A DNA stretch of 64,000 bases from contig NZ_CABPSH010000012.1 in the NCBI RefSeq assembly GCF_902459725.1, positions 62,001 to 126,000 on the forward strand. The letters are read 5' to 3'. Every line of letters begins with the position of its first letter. The first letter of the stretch is position 1. The notes below the pieces were generated by a model that worked only from the letters and a program-made list of their open reading frames with translations, was not told where the DNA came from and did no database searches. The stretch comes from Pandoraea eparura (lineage in GTDB: Bacteria; Pseudomonadota; Gammaproteobacteria; Burkholderiales; Burkholderiaceae). Positions 9,270-17,077 of this stretch are shown here, piece after piece. A program made the translations under genes and the position numbers.

Positions 9270-9330
9270 AGCGTAGTGCCGGTTGAGACGGTGCACAGCG
9301 GGTGTCCGGCGAGACGTTGACGTGCATCAA
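9270..9330 (-). promoter_or_regulatory. FNR-dependent promoter (class I) of the phosphorylase / PRPP operon
   Basis: TTGAC-GTGC-ATCAA lies at 9317-9330. On the minus strand a -10-like TACGCT lies at 9275-9270. The predicted start is near 9263, placing the box centre about 60 bp upstream, the class I position. The GTG start is at 9185. Confidence 0.6.
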
Positions 9331-9376
9331 ACGGCGCATCGCCGCCGGTATCGCGTGAGCAACGCCTTGGCCGACG

Positions 9377-9418
9377 TTGAGATATGTCAAGGCCTGGCTC
9401 GCGGTGGCGGAGTATCGT
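9377..9418 (+). promoter_or_regulatory. FNR-dependent promoter (class II) pointing toward the phasin-like gene
   Basis: TTGAG-ATAT-GTCAA lies at 9377-9390 and a -10-like TATCGT at 9413-9418. A predicted start near 9425 puts the box at -41.5. The nearest gene begins 183 bp further on, and a terminator intervenes at 9531-9555. Confidence 0.65.
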
Positions 9419-9424
9419 GAAGAC

Positions 9425-9555
9425 ATCGCCGGTATTGACACCACCGACGCAAGCAACACCCGATCTTGCCGGTCCTCCGGCACTTGCGTCTGGATACGGC
9501 CCCGTTCCGAGCGCAGGCAATTGGGTTTCTGCCCGCTTCGGCGGGCGATTTTTTT
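9425..9555 (+). ncRNA. Candidate FNR-activated small RNA (~130 nt)
   Basis: A predicted FNR promoter at 9377-9418 is followed by a non-coding stretch with strong secondary structure and then a clear intrinsic terminator. Outer stem: GACGCAAG (9446-9453) pairs perfectly with CTTGCGTC (9483-9490). Nested inside it is the perfect hairpin TGCCGG-TCCT-CCGGCA (9467-9482), whose loop and 3' arm contain CCUCC, complementary to a Shine-Dalgarno core. The RNA would end in the U-run after the UUCG hairpin. It may instead be an attenuating leader of the phasin-like gene. No known RNA family was recognised. Confidence 0.5.
9531..9555 (+). terminator. Intrinsic terminator with UUCG tetraloop
   Basis: GCCCGC (9531-9536), loop TTCG (9537-9540) and GCGGGC (9541-9546) form a perfect stem, followed by GA and seven T residues. 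It lies between the 9377 promoter and the phasin-like gene at 9608. Confidence 0.85.
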
Positions 9556-9607
9556 CGCGCGTTGCGGTCACGTCGTGTGGCCCGCAATCCACTCGGGAGA
9601 CGCGACG

Positions 9608-10018
9608 ATGTCCAAAGAACTGATTCCCTCCCTGGGCTTGTGCAAGGCGCAGATGTTTGCCGTTCTCGATGCCCACAGGCACTGGGTCGAGAACGTGCAA
9701 TGTCTGCGGCAAATGCAGCTCAAGGCTGACGAAGGGCTGCTCGACGCGGACAGGGCATTCGCCAGCGCACTCGACAGCGCGCCGGATTTCAGTGCGGTGC
9801 TCAATAGCCAGCTCGCCTTCGTGAACCGTCAGTTGGCGATGCAAAACCTGATCTGGCAAGGGCTGGTGAAAATGAGTGCCCGAGGGCCCACGATCTGGGC
9901 CGAACAGTACTGCGCGGCGCAGAAGGCATGGCAACACCTGTTCTCCGAGGCGGCGGCCGATACAACCGATGCCCAAGGCCCCGCCAATTGGTGGACGGCA
10001 TGGGGCGAAGTGACCTAA
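9608..10018 (+). CDS. Small phasin-like protein (136 aa)
   Basis: The start was set at ATG 9608, which has CGGGAG upstream, although the frame is open from 9377. The protein is helical, Gln/Ala-rich, with segments such as LNSQLAFVNRQLAMQNLIWQ and no membrane segment or signal peptide. Length and amphipathic character fit the phasin group that coats polyhydroxyalkanoate granules; phasin-like genes also occur in the Burkholderia low-oxygen locus. The family assignment is tentative. It is preceded by a terminator that could attenuate transcription from the FNR promoter at 9377. Confidence 0.7.
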   Translation: MSKELIPSLGLCKAQMFAVLDAHRHWVENVQCLRQMQLKADEGLLDADRAFASALDSAPDFSAVLNSQLAFVNRQLAMQNLIWQGLVKMSARGPTIWAEQYCAAQKAWQHLFSEAAADTTDAQGPANWWTAWGEVT

Positions 10019-10199
10019 ACGGCGATGAGCGCGTTCGGTTCGCTCCCGGATCAGGTCAATTAGAGCGCGGCCCGGGCGACACCGGCGGCGTCTGCGCGTA
10101 ACGCCAACCGGGGATGATGGGGCGCGCAGGGACGCTGTTGCGCCGATGCCCTACGTGTCCTGACGCCGTATGATCCGATACGTCTGGAGTGTTCTGCCT

Positions 10200-10907
10200 A
10201 TGTCCAGTGCCCCCGCCACCGAAGCCATCGTCGCCACCGGTCTGACCAAGGGGTTCGGGGAAGGGGCGGCGCGGACGACGGCCGTCAATGCGGTCGACCT
10301 GGTCGCCCACTTTGGCGAAATCCTCTTTATCGTCGGGCCATCGGGAAGCGGCAAGACCACGCTCCTGAGCCTGCTCTCCGGCATCTTGCGGCCTGATGCG
10401 GGCAAGGTATGGGTTGGCGGCAACGATATCTGGTCGTTGTCAAAGGACGATCTGGCCGATTTTCGACTGAACACGATCGGATTCGTGTTCCAGGACTATC
10501 ACCTGTTCCCCAGGCTGACGAGCGCGGAAAACGTGGCGATACCGCTCATTCTCAAGCACGAGGATTGGAACGACGCGCTCGCGGCGGCCCGCGAGAGTCT
10601 CGCGATCGTCGGCCTGAAGGACCGTGCCGAGGTACTGCCCGTCAAGCTCTCGGGCGGCGAGCAGCAACGCGTAGCAATTGCCCGGGCGATTATCGGCGCT
10701 CCTCGGATACTGGTGCTCGATGAGCCGACGGCGTCGCTGGACGGCGACACGGGCCGGATGATCATCGCATTCGTCAAGCAGAAGATCCTCGACCGGAACC
10801 GATGCATCGTCATCGTCACGCACGACGCCCGCATCAACGAATACGCGGACCGGATCGTTCATATGGAGGACGGACGCATCGTCTCCGCAAATGGGAGGCA
10901 CGCGTGA
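10200..10907 (+). CDS. ABC transporter ATP-binding protein (DevA/LolD/MacB type)
   Basis: About 235 aa from ATG 10200 (TGGAG upstream; an ATG at 10170 has no ribosome site). Walker A is GPSGSGKTT, the Q-loop reads GFVFQDYHL, the signature is LSGGEQQRVAIARA and Walker B is ILVLDEPTASLDG. This class energises FtsX-like permeases. The stop overlaps the GTG start of the fusion-protein gene by four bases, and the permease gene follows. The three form an A-B-C set like the cyanobacterial DevBCA glycolipid exporter. The substrate is unknown. Confidence 0.9.
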   Translation: MSSAPATEAIVATGLTKGFGEGAARTTAVNAVDLVAHFGEILFIVGPSGSGKTTLLSLLSGILRPDAGKVWVGGNDIWSLSKDDLADFRLNTIGFVFQDYHLFPRLTSAENVAIPLILKHEDWNDALAAARESLAIVGLKDRAEVLPVKLSGGEQQRVAIARAIIGAPRILVLDEPTASLDGDTGRMIIAFVKQKILDRNRCIVIVTHDARINEYADRIVHMEDGRIVSANGRHA

Positions 10908-11989
10908 GGAACAAGTGGCTCTTCATTCTCTCGGGCGCGGGCATTCTGGCCGCGCTGATGGGCGCTTATGTGTTCTCGCTCGAACGCAAGCCGGAAGCGC
11001 CCGTCTTCACGCCGGTGAGCAACCCGTATCCGGCCGCCATCTACGCGACCGGCATCGTGGAAAGCGAGCAGGGCGGGGGCGCCAACATCAATCTGTACCC
11101 AGAGGTCTCGGGCGTCATCACGCAGGTGCTCGTGCATGAAGGCGACAAGGTACGGGCGGGAACGACACTGCTGCGGATCGACGACACGGTACAGCGAGCG
11201 ACGACTGAACAACTGCACGCCCAGATGCTCGCGGCAGGCATCGTACTCGACCAACTCAAGGCTGAGCCGAGGAAGGAAACCCTGGCCGTTGCCAAGGCGC
11301 AGGTCGACCAGGCACGCGCGAATCTGAAGGCGGCTCAGGACCAGTTCGACAAGCGGCGGGCGTCTTACGAGGCGGACAGCCGGTCGATCAGCAAGGACGT
11401 GCTCGACACGGCGCGCGATGCCGTCGAACAAACGAAAGCGGCGCTGGAAGTCGCGCAAAGTCAGTTTGACCTGACGCGTGCAGGCGCATGGCGCTACGAC
11501 GTGGACAATCAGGCGCGCCAGTACGACGCGCTGTCTCAAGCGTATAGCGCGGCCAACGCGCTATTGCAAAAATATGCGATCACTGCCAAGACGGACGGCG
11601 TGGTGCTGGCCCTGAACGCCGCCGTGGGGAGCTCTGTCTCCTCGCAGGGCGTCTACGATACCTACACGGCCGGGTTCGATCCCTTGATCGTGATGGGGGG
11701 GCCGCAAGACTATCTGGCGGTGCGTTGCTACGTCGACGAAATCCTGGTGTCGCGGCTGCCGGCCCCCGATCACATTCGCGCGCAACTCTCCGTGCGCGGC
11801 ACCGATCTGAAGGTGCCGCTGGAGTTCGTTCGGGTGCAGCCGCTCGTGTCGCCGAAGATCGAGTTGGCCAACCAGCGGCGGGAAAAGGTCGACCTACGGG
11901 TCCTTCCCATCATTTTCAGGTTCAAGACGGCAGACTTGCCGACGATCTATCCGGGACTCCTCGTCGACGTCTTCATTGGACCGCAATGA
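10904..11989 (+). CDS. HlyD-family periplasmic adaptor of the DevABC-like exporter
   Basis: About 361 aa from GTG 10904, chosen for the GGGAGG six bases upstream and the GTGA overlap with the ATPase gene. One N-terminal membrane anchor (about residues 6-24) is followed by a biotinyl-lipoyl half-motif (ATGIVESEQ...VSGVITQVLVHEGDKVRAG). A long alpha-helical hairpin (about 90-200) and the second lipoyl strand (AKTDGVVLALNAAVGSSV) come next. This is the adaptor linking an inner-membrane ABC permease to an outer-membrane channel; no channel gene is adjacent. Confidence 0.9.
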   Translation: MRNKWLFILSGAGILAALMGAYVFSLERKPEAPVFTPVSNPYPAAIYATGIVESEQGGGANINLYPEVSGVITQVLVHEGDKVRAGTTLLRIDDTVQRATTEQLHAQMLAAGIVLDQLKAEPRKETLAVAKAQVDQARANLKAAQDQFDKRRASYEADSRSISKDVLDTARDAVEQTKAALEVAQSQFDLTRAGAWRYDVDNQARQYDALSQAYSAANALLQKYAITAKTDGVVLALNAAVGSSVSSQGVYDTYTAGFDPLIVMGGPQDYLAVRCYVDEILVSRLPAPDHIRAQLSVRGTDLKVPLEFVRVQPLVSPKIELANQRREKVDLRVLPIIFRFKTADLPTIYPGLLVDVFIGPQ

Positions 11990-12020
11990 GGGACGCCGCC
12001 AAGCCCCGGGGAGGGTAAAC

Positions 12021-13163
12021 ATGCAGTCCACCGGCATCATGCGCATCGGCTTCCGGTTGCTCGTCAACGACAAGGCCAAGTTCTCGGCCCTGTTGGTCGG
12101 CATCGTGTTCGCGGTATTCCTGATGACGCAGATGACGGCAATGTTCGCGGGCATCCTGAACCGTGCCTATTCGACCGTGACGAATGTCGGCGCGCAGATG
12201 TGGGTTATCGATCCTGCGGTCAACACACCGAACGCCGCCTTTCCGTTACCCAATTTCCTGCTGGACGCGGTGCTCAGCATGGACGGCGTCAAATATGCCG
12301 CCCCGCTGTATATCGGTGGCGCCCAGGTCAAGCTGGCCAGCGGCGTCTACCAGTCGGTGAGCGTGGTTGGGCTTGACGATGCGAGCCTGTTCGGCCGTCC
12401 GCATATGGAACAGGGGGACATTCTGGACATCTACGCCGACAACGCGTTCGTGGTCGTCGACGATCCGGAAATCGCCAAGCTGGAGCATCCGACAATCGGC
12501 ACCACGTTCGAAATCAACGACTTTCGCGGCGTCGTCGTGGGCCTGGCGAACGTCTCCGCGAACGGTTTGAACGGCGTTCCAACGCTCTATACGACCTACA
12601 GCCGGGCCGTCGAATACATCCCGGGCACCCGATTCACCATCTCGTACATTCTCGTTCAGCCCAAGTCGCCGGCGGCGATCCCCGGCATCAAGCGGGAAGT
12701 GGCCAAGCTGGGCTATATCGCACTCACCAAGGACGAATTCAATCAACGAATCGCGAATTTCTATACCTATCAGACGGGCATCGGCACCAATATCCTGCTG
12801 ATGACCGTCATCAGCTTCATCGTGGGTGCGTCGGTTTCGGGCCAGACGTTCTATACGTTTGTGCTTGAGAATCTGGAGAAATTCGGCGCGCTGAAGGCGA
12901 TCGGCGCCAAAGGCAGCGAACTGGTGAAGATGATCCTGTTCATGTCTGCGTTCACCGCGTTGACAGGCTATGGCATCGGCGTGGGCCTGGTCACGGTGGT
13001 GATTGCCCTTGCCAAGCGCACCTTGCCCAACTATGCGGCCGTCACCACGTTCTGGAATCTCGCGTTCTCCTTCACGATGGTCGTGCTGATCGCGGCGATT
13101 TCCAGCTATATCGGCATTCGCAAAGTGTTGCGAATCGAGCCGTTCGATATTTTTCGCGGATAG
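12021..13163 (+). CDS. ABC transporter permease, FtsX/DevC-like
   Basis: About 380 aa from ATG 12021, which has GGGAGG upstream; the open frame extends to 11976 but without a ribosome site. One membrane segment near residues 21-45 is followed by a large extracytoplasmic domain. Three C-terminal segments then start at about 255 (LLMTVISFIVGASVSGQTF), followed by MSAFTALTGYGIGVG and TMVVLIAAISSYIGIRK. This is the MacB/DevC core topology. It completes the ATPase-adaptor-permease operon. The cargo (lipid, glycolipid or small peptide) cannot be told from sequence. Confidence 0.9.
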   Translation: MQSTGIMRIGFRLLVNDKAKFSALLVGIVFAVFLMTQMTAMFAGILNRAYSTVTNVGAQMWVIDPAVNTPNAAFPLPNFLLDAVLSMDGVKYAAPLYIGGAQVKLASGVYQSVSVVGLDDASLFGRPHMEQGDILDIYADNAFVVVDDPEIAKLEHPTIGTTFEINDFRGVVVGLANVSANGLNGVPTLYTTYSRAVEYIPGTRFTISYILVQPKSPAAIPGIKREVAKLGYIALTKDEFNQRIANFYTYQTGIGTNILLMTVISFIVGASVSGQTFYTFVLENLEKFGALKAIGAKGSELVKMILFMSAFTALTGYGIGVGLVTVVIALAKRTLPNYAAVTTFWNLAFSFTMVVLIAAISSYIGIRKVLRIEPFDIFRG

Positions 13164-13227
13164 GTGGGCATAGGTGCGCTCAAGTGCAAATATGCAGCGA
13201 GACCCGCGCGGGCGGCGCTGCCACCCA

Positions 13228-13241
13228 TTGACGTTCGTCAA
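13228..13241 (+). promoter_or_regulatory. FNR box upstream of the Acg-like nitroreductase gene
   Basis: TTGAC-GTTC-GTCAA, a near-perfect FNR palindrome, lies 137 bp before the GTG start at 13378. The -10 is uncertain; a weak CAGACT at 13264-13269 would give a class II spacing. Confidence 0.65.
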
Positions 13242-13377
13242 TGCGCAACCGCGCCCGGTGCACCAGACTTCAGGCATTACGCGCAATACGCGCTACACGC
13301 TGACTCACCGAGCCGCTGTCGGGCCAACGTTGCGGAGTCGTTCGCGCGTCGTGGCCCTCAGACTGAAGGAGGCTTTC

Positions 13378-14415
13378 GTGCCCCAATCCAATGACAATTT
13401 GCTCCGGGCGTGGGCCGTCGACGATCAGGCCTTTGCCCGAACCGCGACGGCCGCCGAACGGCTACGGTTCTGCCTGCAATACGCGATCCTCGCACCGTCC
13501 ACGCACAACACGCAGCCGTGGCGCTTCGTGATCAGCGACGATACGGTTCTGTTGTGCGCAGACCGCACCCGGGCGCTGCCGGTCAGCGACACTTACGATC
13601 GCGAATTGGCCATCAGTTGCGGCGCGGCATTGTTCAACCTGCGCGTCGCCCTGAGCCACTTCGGTTGCCCGTATGTGATTAGAATCATGCCGTCGAGCGC
13701 CGACCCGGACGTGCTCGCCAGCGTCCAAATCTCGGACGAGGGTTTCGTGGACGGGCAAATCGCGGCGCTGTTCGCCGCCATCCCGAATCGGATGACCAAT
13801 CGTCAGGCCTTCGACCCGGCGCCGGTGCCGACGACGACGATCGCGTCGTTGCAGGCCGCGGCCGAAGCGGAAGGCGCGCAACTCGCCCCGACGGCGAACG
13901 ACGCCGAGCGCTTGCGTCTGGCCGACCTGATAGACGAGGCGGATCGGATTCAATTGGGGGATCCACGCTTTCGCCGCGAACTGGCACTGTGGGTCAATGC
14001 CTCGCGTCGCGACGACGGTATGGCGAGCTACTCGGCAAGCGCCGCGAGCCTGCTCGATTTCGCGTCGCCGATTCTGGCGACTGTCGTGCGCACGTTTGAC
14101 GTCGGCGGTGGTTTGGCGGCAAGCCACCGTCGTCTCGTGGAAGGTTCGCCCCTGCTCGTGTGCCTGGCAACCCGCTCGGACGGTCCGGAACATTGGTTGC
14201 TGGCCGGTCAGGCCATGCAGCGGGTGTTGCTCACGCTCACGGCGCAGGGGTTCGATGCGTCGTTCCTCAACCAGCCCATCGAAGTCGAGACATTGCGCGC
14301 CGCCATCGGCGCGATGACGGGCAGCGGCGACTACCCGCAGATCCTGCTGCGTGTGGGCCGAGGCCCCTCGCAGGCACACGCGCCACGCCGCGCGCTCGAA
14401 TCGGTCGTTTCGTAA
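13378..14415 (+). CDS. Acg-like nitroreductase family protein
   Basis: About 345 aa from GTG 13378, which has a perfect GAAGGAGG ribosome site. The nitroreductase FMN-binding start ILAPSTHNTQPWRF is clear, and the C-terminal half repeats the fold (VRTFDVGGG...LLAGQAMQRVLL, FDASFLNQPIE). The double-length architecture matches the Acg family, best known from the hypoxia-induced DosR regulon of Mycobacterium tuberculosis, where it is thought to sequester flavin. Here it lies behind an FNR box. The enzyme activity is unproven. Confidence 0.87.
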   Translation: MPQSNDNLLRAWAVDDQAFARTATAAERLRFCLQYAILAPSTHNTQPWRFVISDDTVLLCADRTRALPVSDTYDRELAISCGAALFNLRVALSHFGCPYVIRIMPSSADPDVLASVQISDEGFVDGQIAALFAAIPNRMTNRQAFDPAPVPTTTIASLQAAAEAEGAQLAPTANDAERLRLADLIDEADRIQLGDPRFRRELALWVNASRRDDGMASYSASAASLLDFASPILATVVRTFDVGGGLAASHRRLVEGSPLLVCLATRSDGPEHWLLAGQAMQRVLLTLTAQGFDASFLNQPIEVETLRAAIGAMTGSGDYPQILLRVGRGPSQAHAPRRALESVVS

Positions 14416-14491
14416 GCGCGCAACGTTGCCCGAAATCACGAGCGCGCGCCAAGGGCTTGCGCGCGAGGCGTCTTGAGTCGCGAGGGCGGGA

Positions 14492-15814
14492 ATGGGGCCG
14501 GAAACACAGGGTGAGCAGGGCGCGCGGCCGTCGATGCTGCTGCAGGCGCTGCGCAAACGGCTGGGCGAACATCCCCTCAGACGCCTGGGTCCGGGGCTCA
14601 TCACAGGCGTCGCAGACGATGATCCGAGCGGTGTCGTCACCTACACTCAGGCAGGGGCGCAGTTTGGTTTCAATATGCTGTGGACCATGCCGCTCGCGTT
14701 CCCCTTGATGGCGGCCATGCAGTTGATCTGTGCGCGCATTGGCCGAGTCACGGGCAAAGGGCTGGCCGCCAATATCGAGACGGCGTTCCCGCCGTTCGTC
14801 CTGCGGGGCGTGGTGATCCTGCTCGTCGTTGCCAACACGCTCAATATTGCCGCCGATCTGGCCGCGATGGGCGAGGTGGCGGAGCTGACCAGCGGTATCG
14901 ATCGGCACTGGATGGGCATTGGCTTTGCCCTCGGGTCGTTGCTCCTGCAGGTCTTCGTGCCATACCACCGCTACGTGGTCTTTCTGAAGTGGCTGACCGT
15001 GTCGCTGCTCGCCTACGCCGCCGTTCTGCTGACGGTGCATGTGCCATGGCGAACCGTGGCGCTGCGCACGCTGTGGCCCGACCTGACGATCGATTCGGCG
15101 AGCGCGGCCGTCGTTGTCGCGGTGTTCGGCACGACGATCAGCCCCTATCTCTTCTTCTGGCAGACCTCGGAGGAGGTGGAGGAGATGGAACAGGATCCCG
15201 CAGCGTTGCCGCTCAGGGACGCCAACGTGGCCGCCGTAACCGCGACCGGCGAGCTTCGGCGCATCGGATGGGACACCTGGACAGGCATGTTCTACTCGGA
15301 CATTACCGGCTATTTCGTCATCCTCGCGACTGCCGTTACGCTTCACGCAAGCGGCATCCAAAGCATTGACACTGCGGCGCAGGCGGCCAGTGCGTTGCGA
15401 CCGCTGGCGGGAGACCTTGCGTATGCGCTGTTCAGCATCGGCATCGTCAGTGTGGGCCTGATCGGTGTGCCTGTGCTGGCCGGATCCGGTGCGTATGCCA
15501 TCGCGGAGGTCATGCACTGGGAAGAAGGCCTCGAGCGCAAGCCCGCTGCGGCGCACGGGTTCTACGGCATCATCGCGCTCAGCATGCTGGTCGCCACTGG
15601 TATTCAGTATTCGCCGATCAGCCCGATGAAGGCGTTGTTCTGGAGTGCCGTCATCAATGGCGTGGTGGCCGTGCCGCTGATGATCGTGGTGCTGCTGCTG
15701 GCCGCGAGACCATCGGTGATGGGCCAATTCACGGCGAGCCGGCCCATTCTCGCGTTGGGCTGGATCGCTACTGCGGTAATGGGAGCGGCCGTGATGGCGA
15801 TGTTGCTGATGTAG
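14492..15814 (+). CDS. NRAMP-family divalent metal transporter (atypical motifs)
   Basis: A 440-aa membrane protein of about 11 helices. The N-terminal region reads LGPGLITGVADDDPSGVVTY, corresponding to the NRAMP helix-1 metal site but with DPSG in place of DPGN. The helix-6 region reads GTTISPYLFFWQ where canonical members have MPH. The metal-binding methionine and asparagine are therefore absent, so manganese or iron specificity should not be assumed. The start has CGAGGGCGGGA upstream. It follows the nitroreductase by 76 bp and is probably in its operon. Confidence 0.85.
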   Translation: MGPETQGEQGARPSMLLQALRKRLGEHPLRRLGPGLITGVADDDPSGVVTYTQAGAQFGFNMLWTMPLAFPLMAAMQLICARIGRVTGKGLAANIETAFPPFVLRGVVILLVVANTLNIAADLAAMGEVAELTSGIDRHWMGIGFALGSLLLQVFVPYHRYVVFLKWLTVSLLAYAAVLLTVHVPWRTVALRTLWPDLTIDSASAAVVVAVFGTTISPYLFFWQTSEEVEEMEQDPAALPLRDANVAAVTATGELRRIGWDTWTGMFYSDITGYFVILATAVTLHASGIQSIDTAAQAASALRPLAGDLAYALFSIGIVSVGLIGVPVLAGSGAYAIAEVMHWEEGLERKPAAAHGFYGIIALSMLVATGIQYSPISPMKALFWSAVINGVVAVPLMIVVLLLAARPSVMGQFTASRPILALGWIATAVMGAAVMAMLLM

Positions 15815-15847
15815 CAAGTCGGCAAATCAGCGGGGCAGAGGGGCAAA

Positions 15848-15876
15848 GGGTCAGCGGGTCAGCGGGTCAGCGGGTC
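15848..15876 (+). repeat. Short tandem repeat, unit GGGTCAGC
   Basis: Three direct copies of GGGTCAGC at 15848-15871 are followed by a partial fourth, GGGTC, between two convergent genes. No function is evident. Confidence 0.8.
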
Positions 15877-15936
15877 GACGACAGCGCGCGACAGCCGCAG
15901 GCGCGGGCGCGCCGACGACTGTCGTGCAGGGTGACG

Positions 15937-16764
15937 TCAGTGCGAGAGCAGCACCGGCGTGGACATGTGCTTGAGCACGGTGCGCGTTGCCCCGCCGAAG
16001 ACCCGTTCGCGCGTCGGGCCGTGTCCGTAGGCGCCCATGACCAGCAAGTCCGCCTCGTACTCTTCGGTGACCGACAACAACTGCACTCCGTCGCTGGCTT
16101 CGGTGTCCTGTCGGACCGATACCGGCTTGGCGCGCAACCCATGCTTTTCCAGCAGATGTACGATCTGCGCCAGTGACGGGTCGTCGCCCGCCGGCGAGCG
16201 ATTGATACCCACCACGAAGATGTCCTGGGCGCGCCCGAGCAGTTGCCACGCGTCGCCGATCGCGCGTCGTGCTTCGCGCGACCCGTTCCACGCGATCACA
16301 ATGCGCCGGATTTCCTGCGGCAGGGTCACGTTGTGCGGAAGGCCGAGCACCGGCACGCCTGCCGAGACGATGACCTCCCCAAGGCCATCCACACCGAGTG
16401 CGGCGACCCCACCCGGCGCGTCGGGCTGACCCACGATGCAAAGATCCGTGGCCTTGGCAAAATTGGACAGAATCGTTGTCGGCGCACCGAACGGGGCATG
16501 CCAGTCGCCGACGATCTCGTGTTCGGCACAGACTTCCTGGAAAAGCTTCTCCGCGGCGTGCAACGCCGCCTGTGAGCGTGCCTCCGTTTGGAAGTGCTCT
16601 CCGGACGACTCACGTTGGCCCGAATGCACGGCACCCGGCCGGTGTGGCACATAGAGTCCGGCGAGACTGGCATCGTGCTGGCGCGCAAGCAGCCCGCTGA
16701 AGCGCAGGCGTGCGGCGCTCGTCGCGGTGTCGTCCACATGGACACAAATTCTCCGTAAGCTCAT
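15937..16764 (-). CDS. Universal stress protein, tandem-domain (275 aa)
   Basis: The start was set at ATG 16764, which has GGAGGAAGG upstream; the open frame extends to 16830. The N-terminal half begins LRRICVHVDDT. The C-terminal half has IVIAWNGSREA and the ATP-loop GAYGHGPTRERVFGGATRT, then VPVLLSH. It is a paralog of the tandem Usp at 5757. The upstream region holds a perfect FNR box at 16883-16896 and a strong -10 TATAAC, so anaerobic induction is predicted. The convergent NRAMP-like gene ends 123 bp away. Confidence 0.93.
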   Translation of the reverse strand: MSLRRICVHVDDTATSAARLRFSGLLARQHDASLAGLYVPHRPGAVHSGQRESSGEHFQTEARSQAALHAAEKLFQEVCAEHEIVGDWHAPFGAPTTILSNFAKATDLCIVGQPDAPGGVAALGVDGLGEVIVSAGVPVLGLPHNVTLPQEIRRIVIAWNGSREARRAIGDAWQLLGRAQDIFVVGINRSPAGDDPSLAQIVHLLEKHGLRAKPVSVRQDTEASDGVQLLSVTEEYEADLLVMGAYGHGPTRERVFGGATRTVLKHMSTPVLLSH

Positions 16765-16835
16765 TTCCTTCCTCCTCGCATGGGTCAACTGCGCTTGCGC
16801 CTGCGACAAGGCGGATTGCCGCGCAGGCATGATTT

Positions 16836-16896
16836 GTTATACCGCGGCAAATCCACTCGGCGGCGAGATTCACGCGCGCGAGTTGATGCGAATCAA
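16836..16896 (-). promoter_or_regulatory. FNR-dependent promoter (class I) of stress-protein gene 15937-16764
   Basis: The perfect FNR palindrome TTGAT-GCGA-ATCAA lies at 16883-16896. On the minus strand a -10 TATAAC lies at 16841-16836. The start is predicted near 16829, so the box is centred at about -60.5, the class I position. Confidence 0.8.
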
Positions 16897-16938
16897 GATC
16901 GCGCGCCTTGCCTGCGGCGCGCGTGGCCCCGCGTGAAG

Positions 16939-16998
16939 TTGATGTCGGTCAAGCGCTGCCGAGAGAAGCGGGCAAGGCACCCGGCAAGGCGCTAAGGT
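16939..16998 (+). promoter_or_regulatory. FNR-dependent promoter (class I) of the BON-domain operon
   Basis: TTGAT-GTCG-GTCAA lies at 16939-16952 and a -10-like TAAGGT at 16993-16998. The predicted start near 17005 puts the box at about -60. It is divergent from the promoter at 16836-16896, and the box centres are 56 bp apart. Confidence 0.7.
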
Positions 16999-17077
16999 GA
17001 AATGACTCGGCGCCATCGCCACAAGCGTCAGAAACGTTTGCGACGGCGCTACCGATTTCCCGGCACGGAGTTCCCCC

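Noticed and set aside
14267-15817. 516-codon open frame antisense to the NRAMP-like gene
   Set aside because: It is low-complexity and His/Arg-rich, a shadow of a clear membrane-protein gene.
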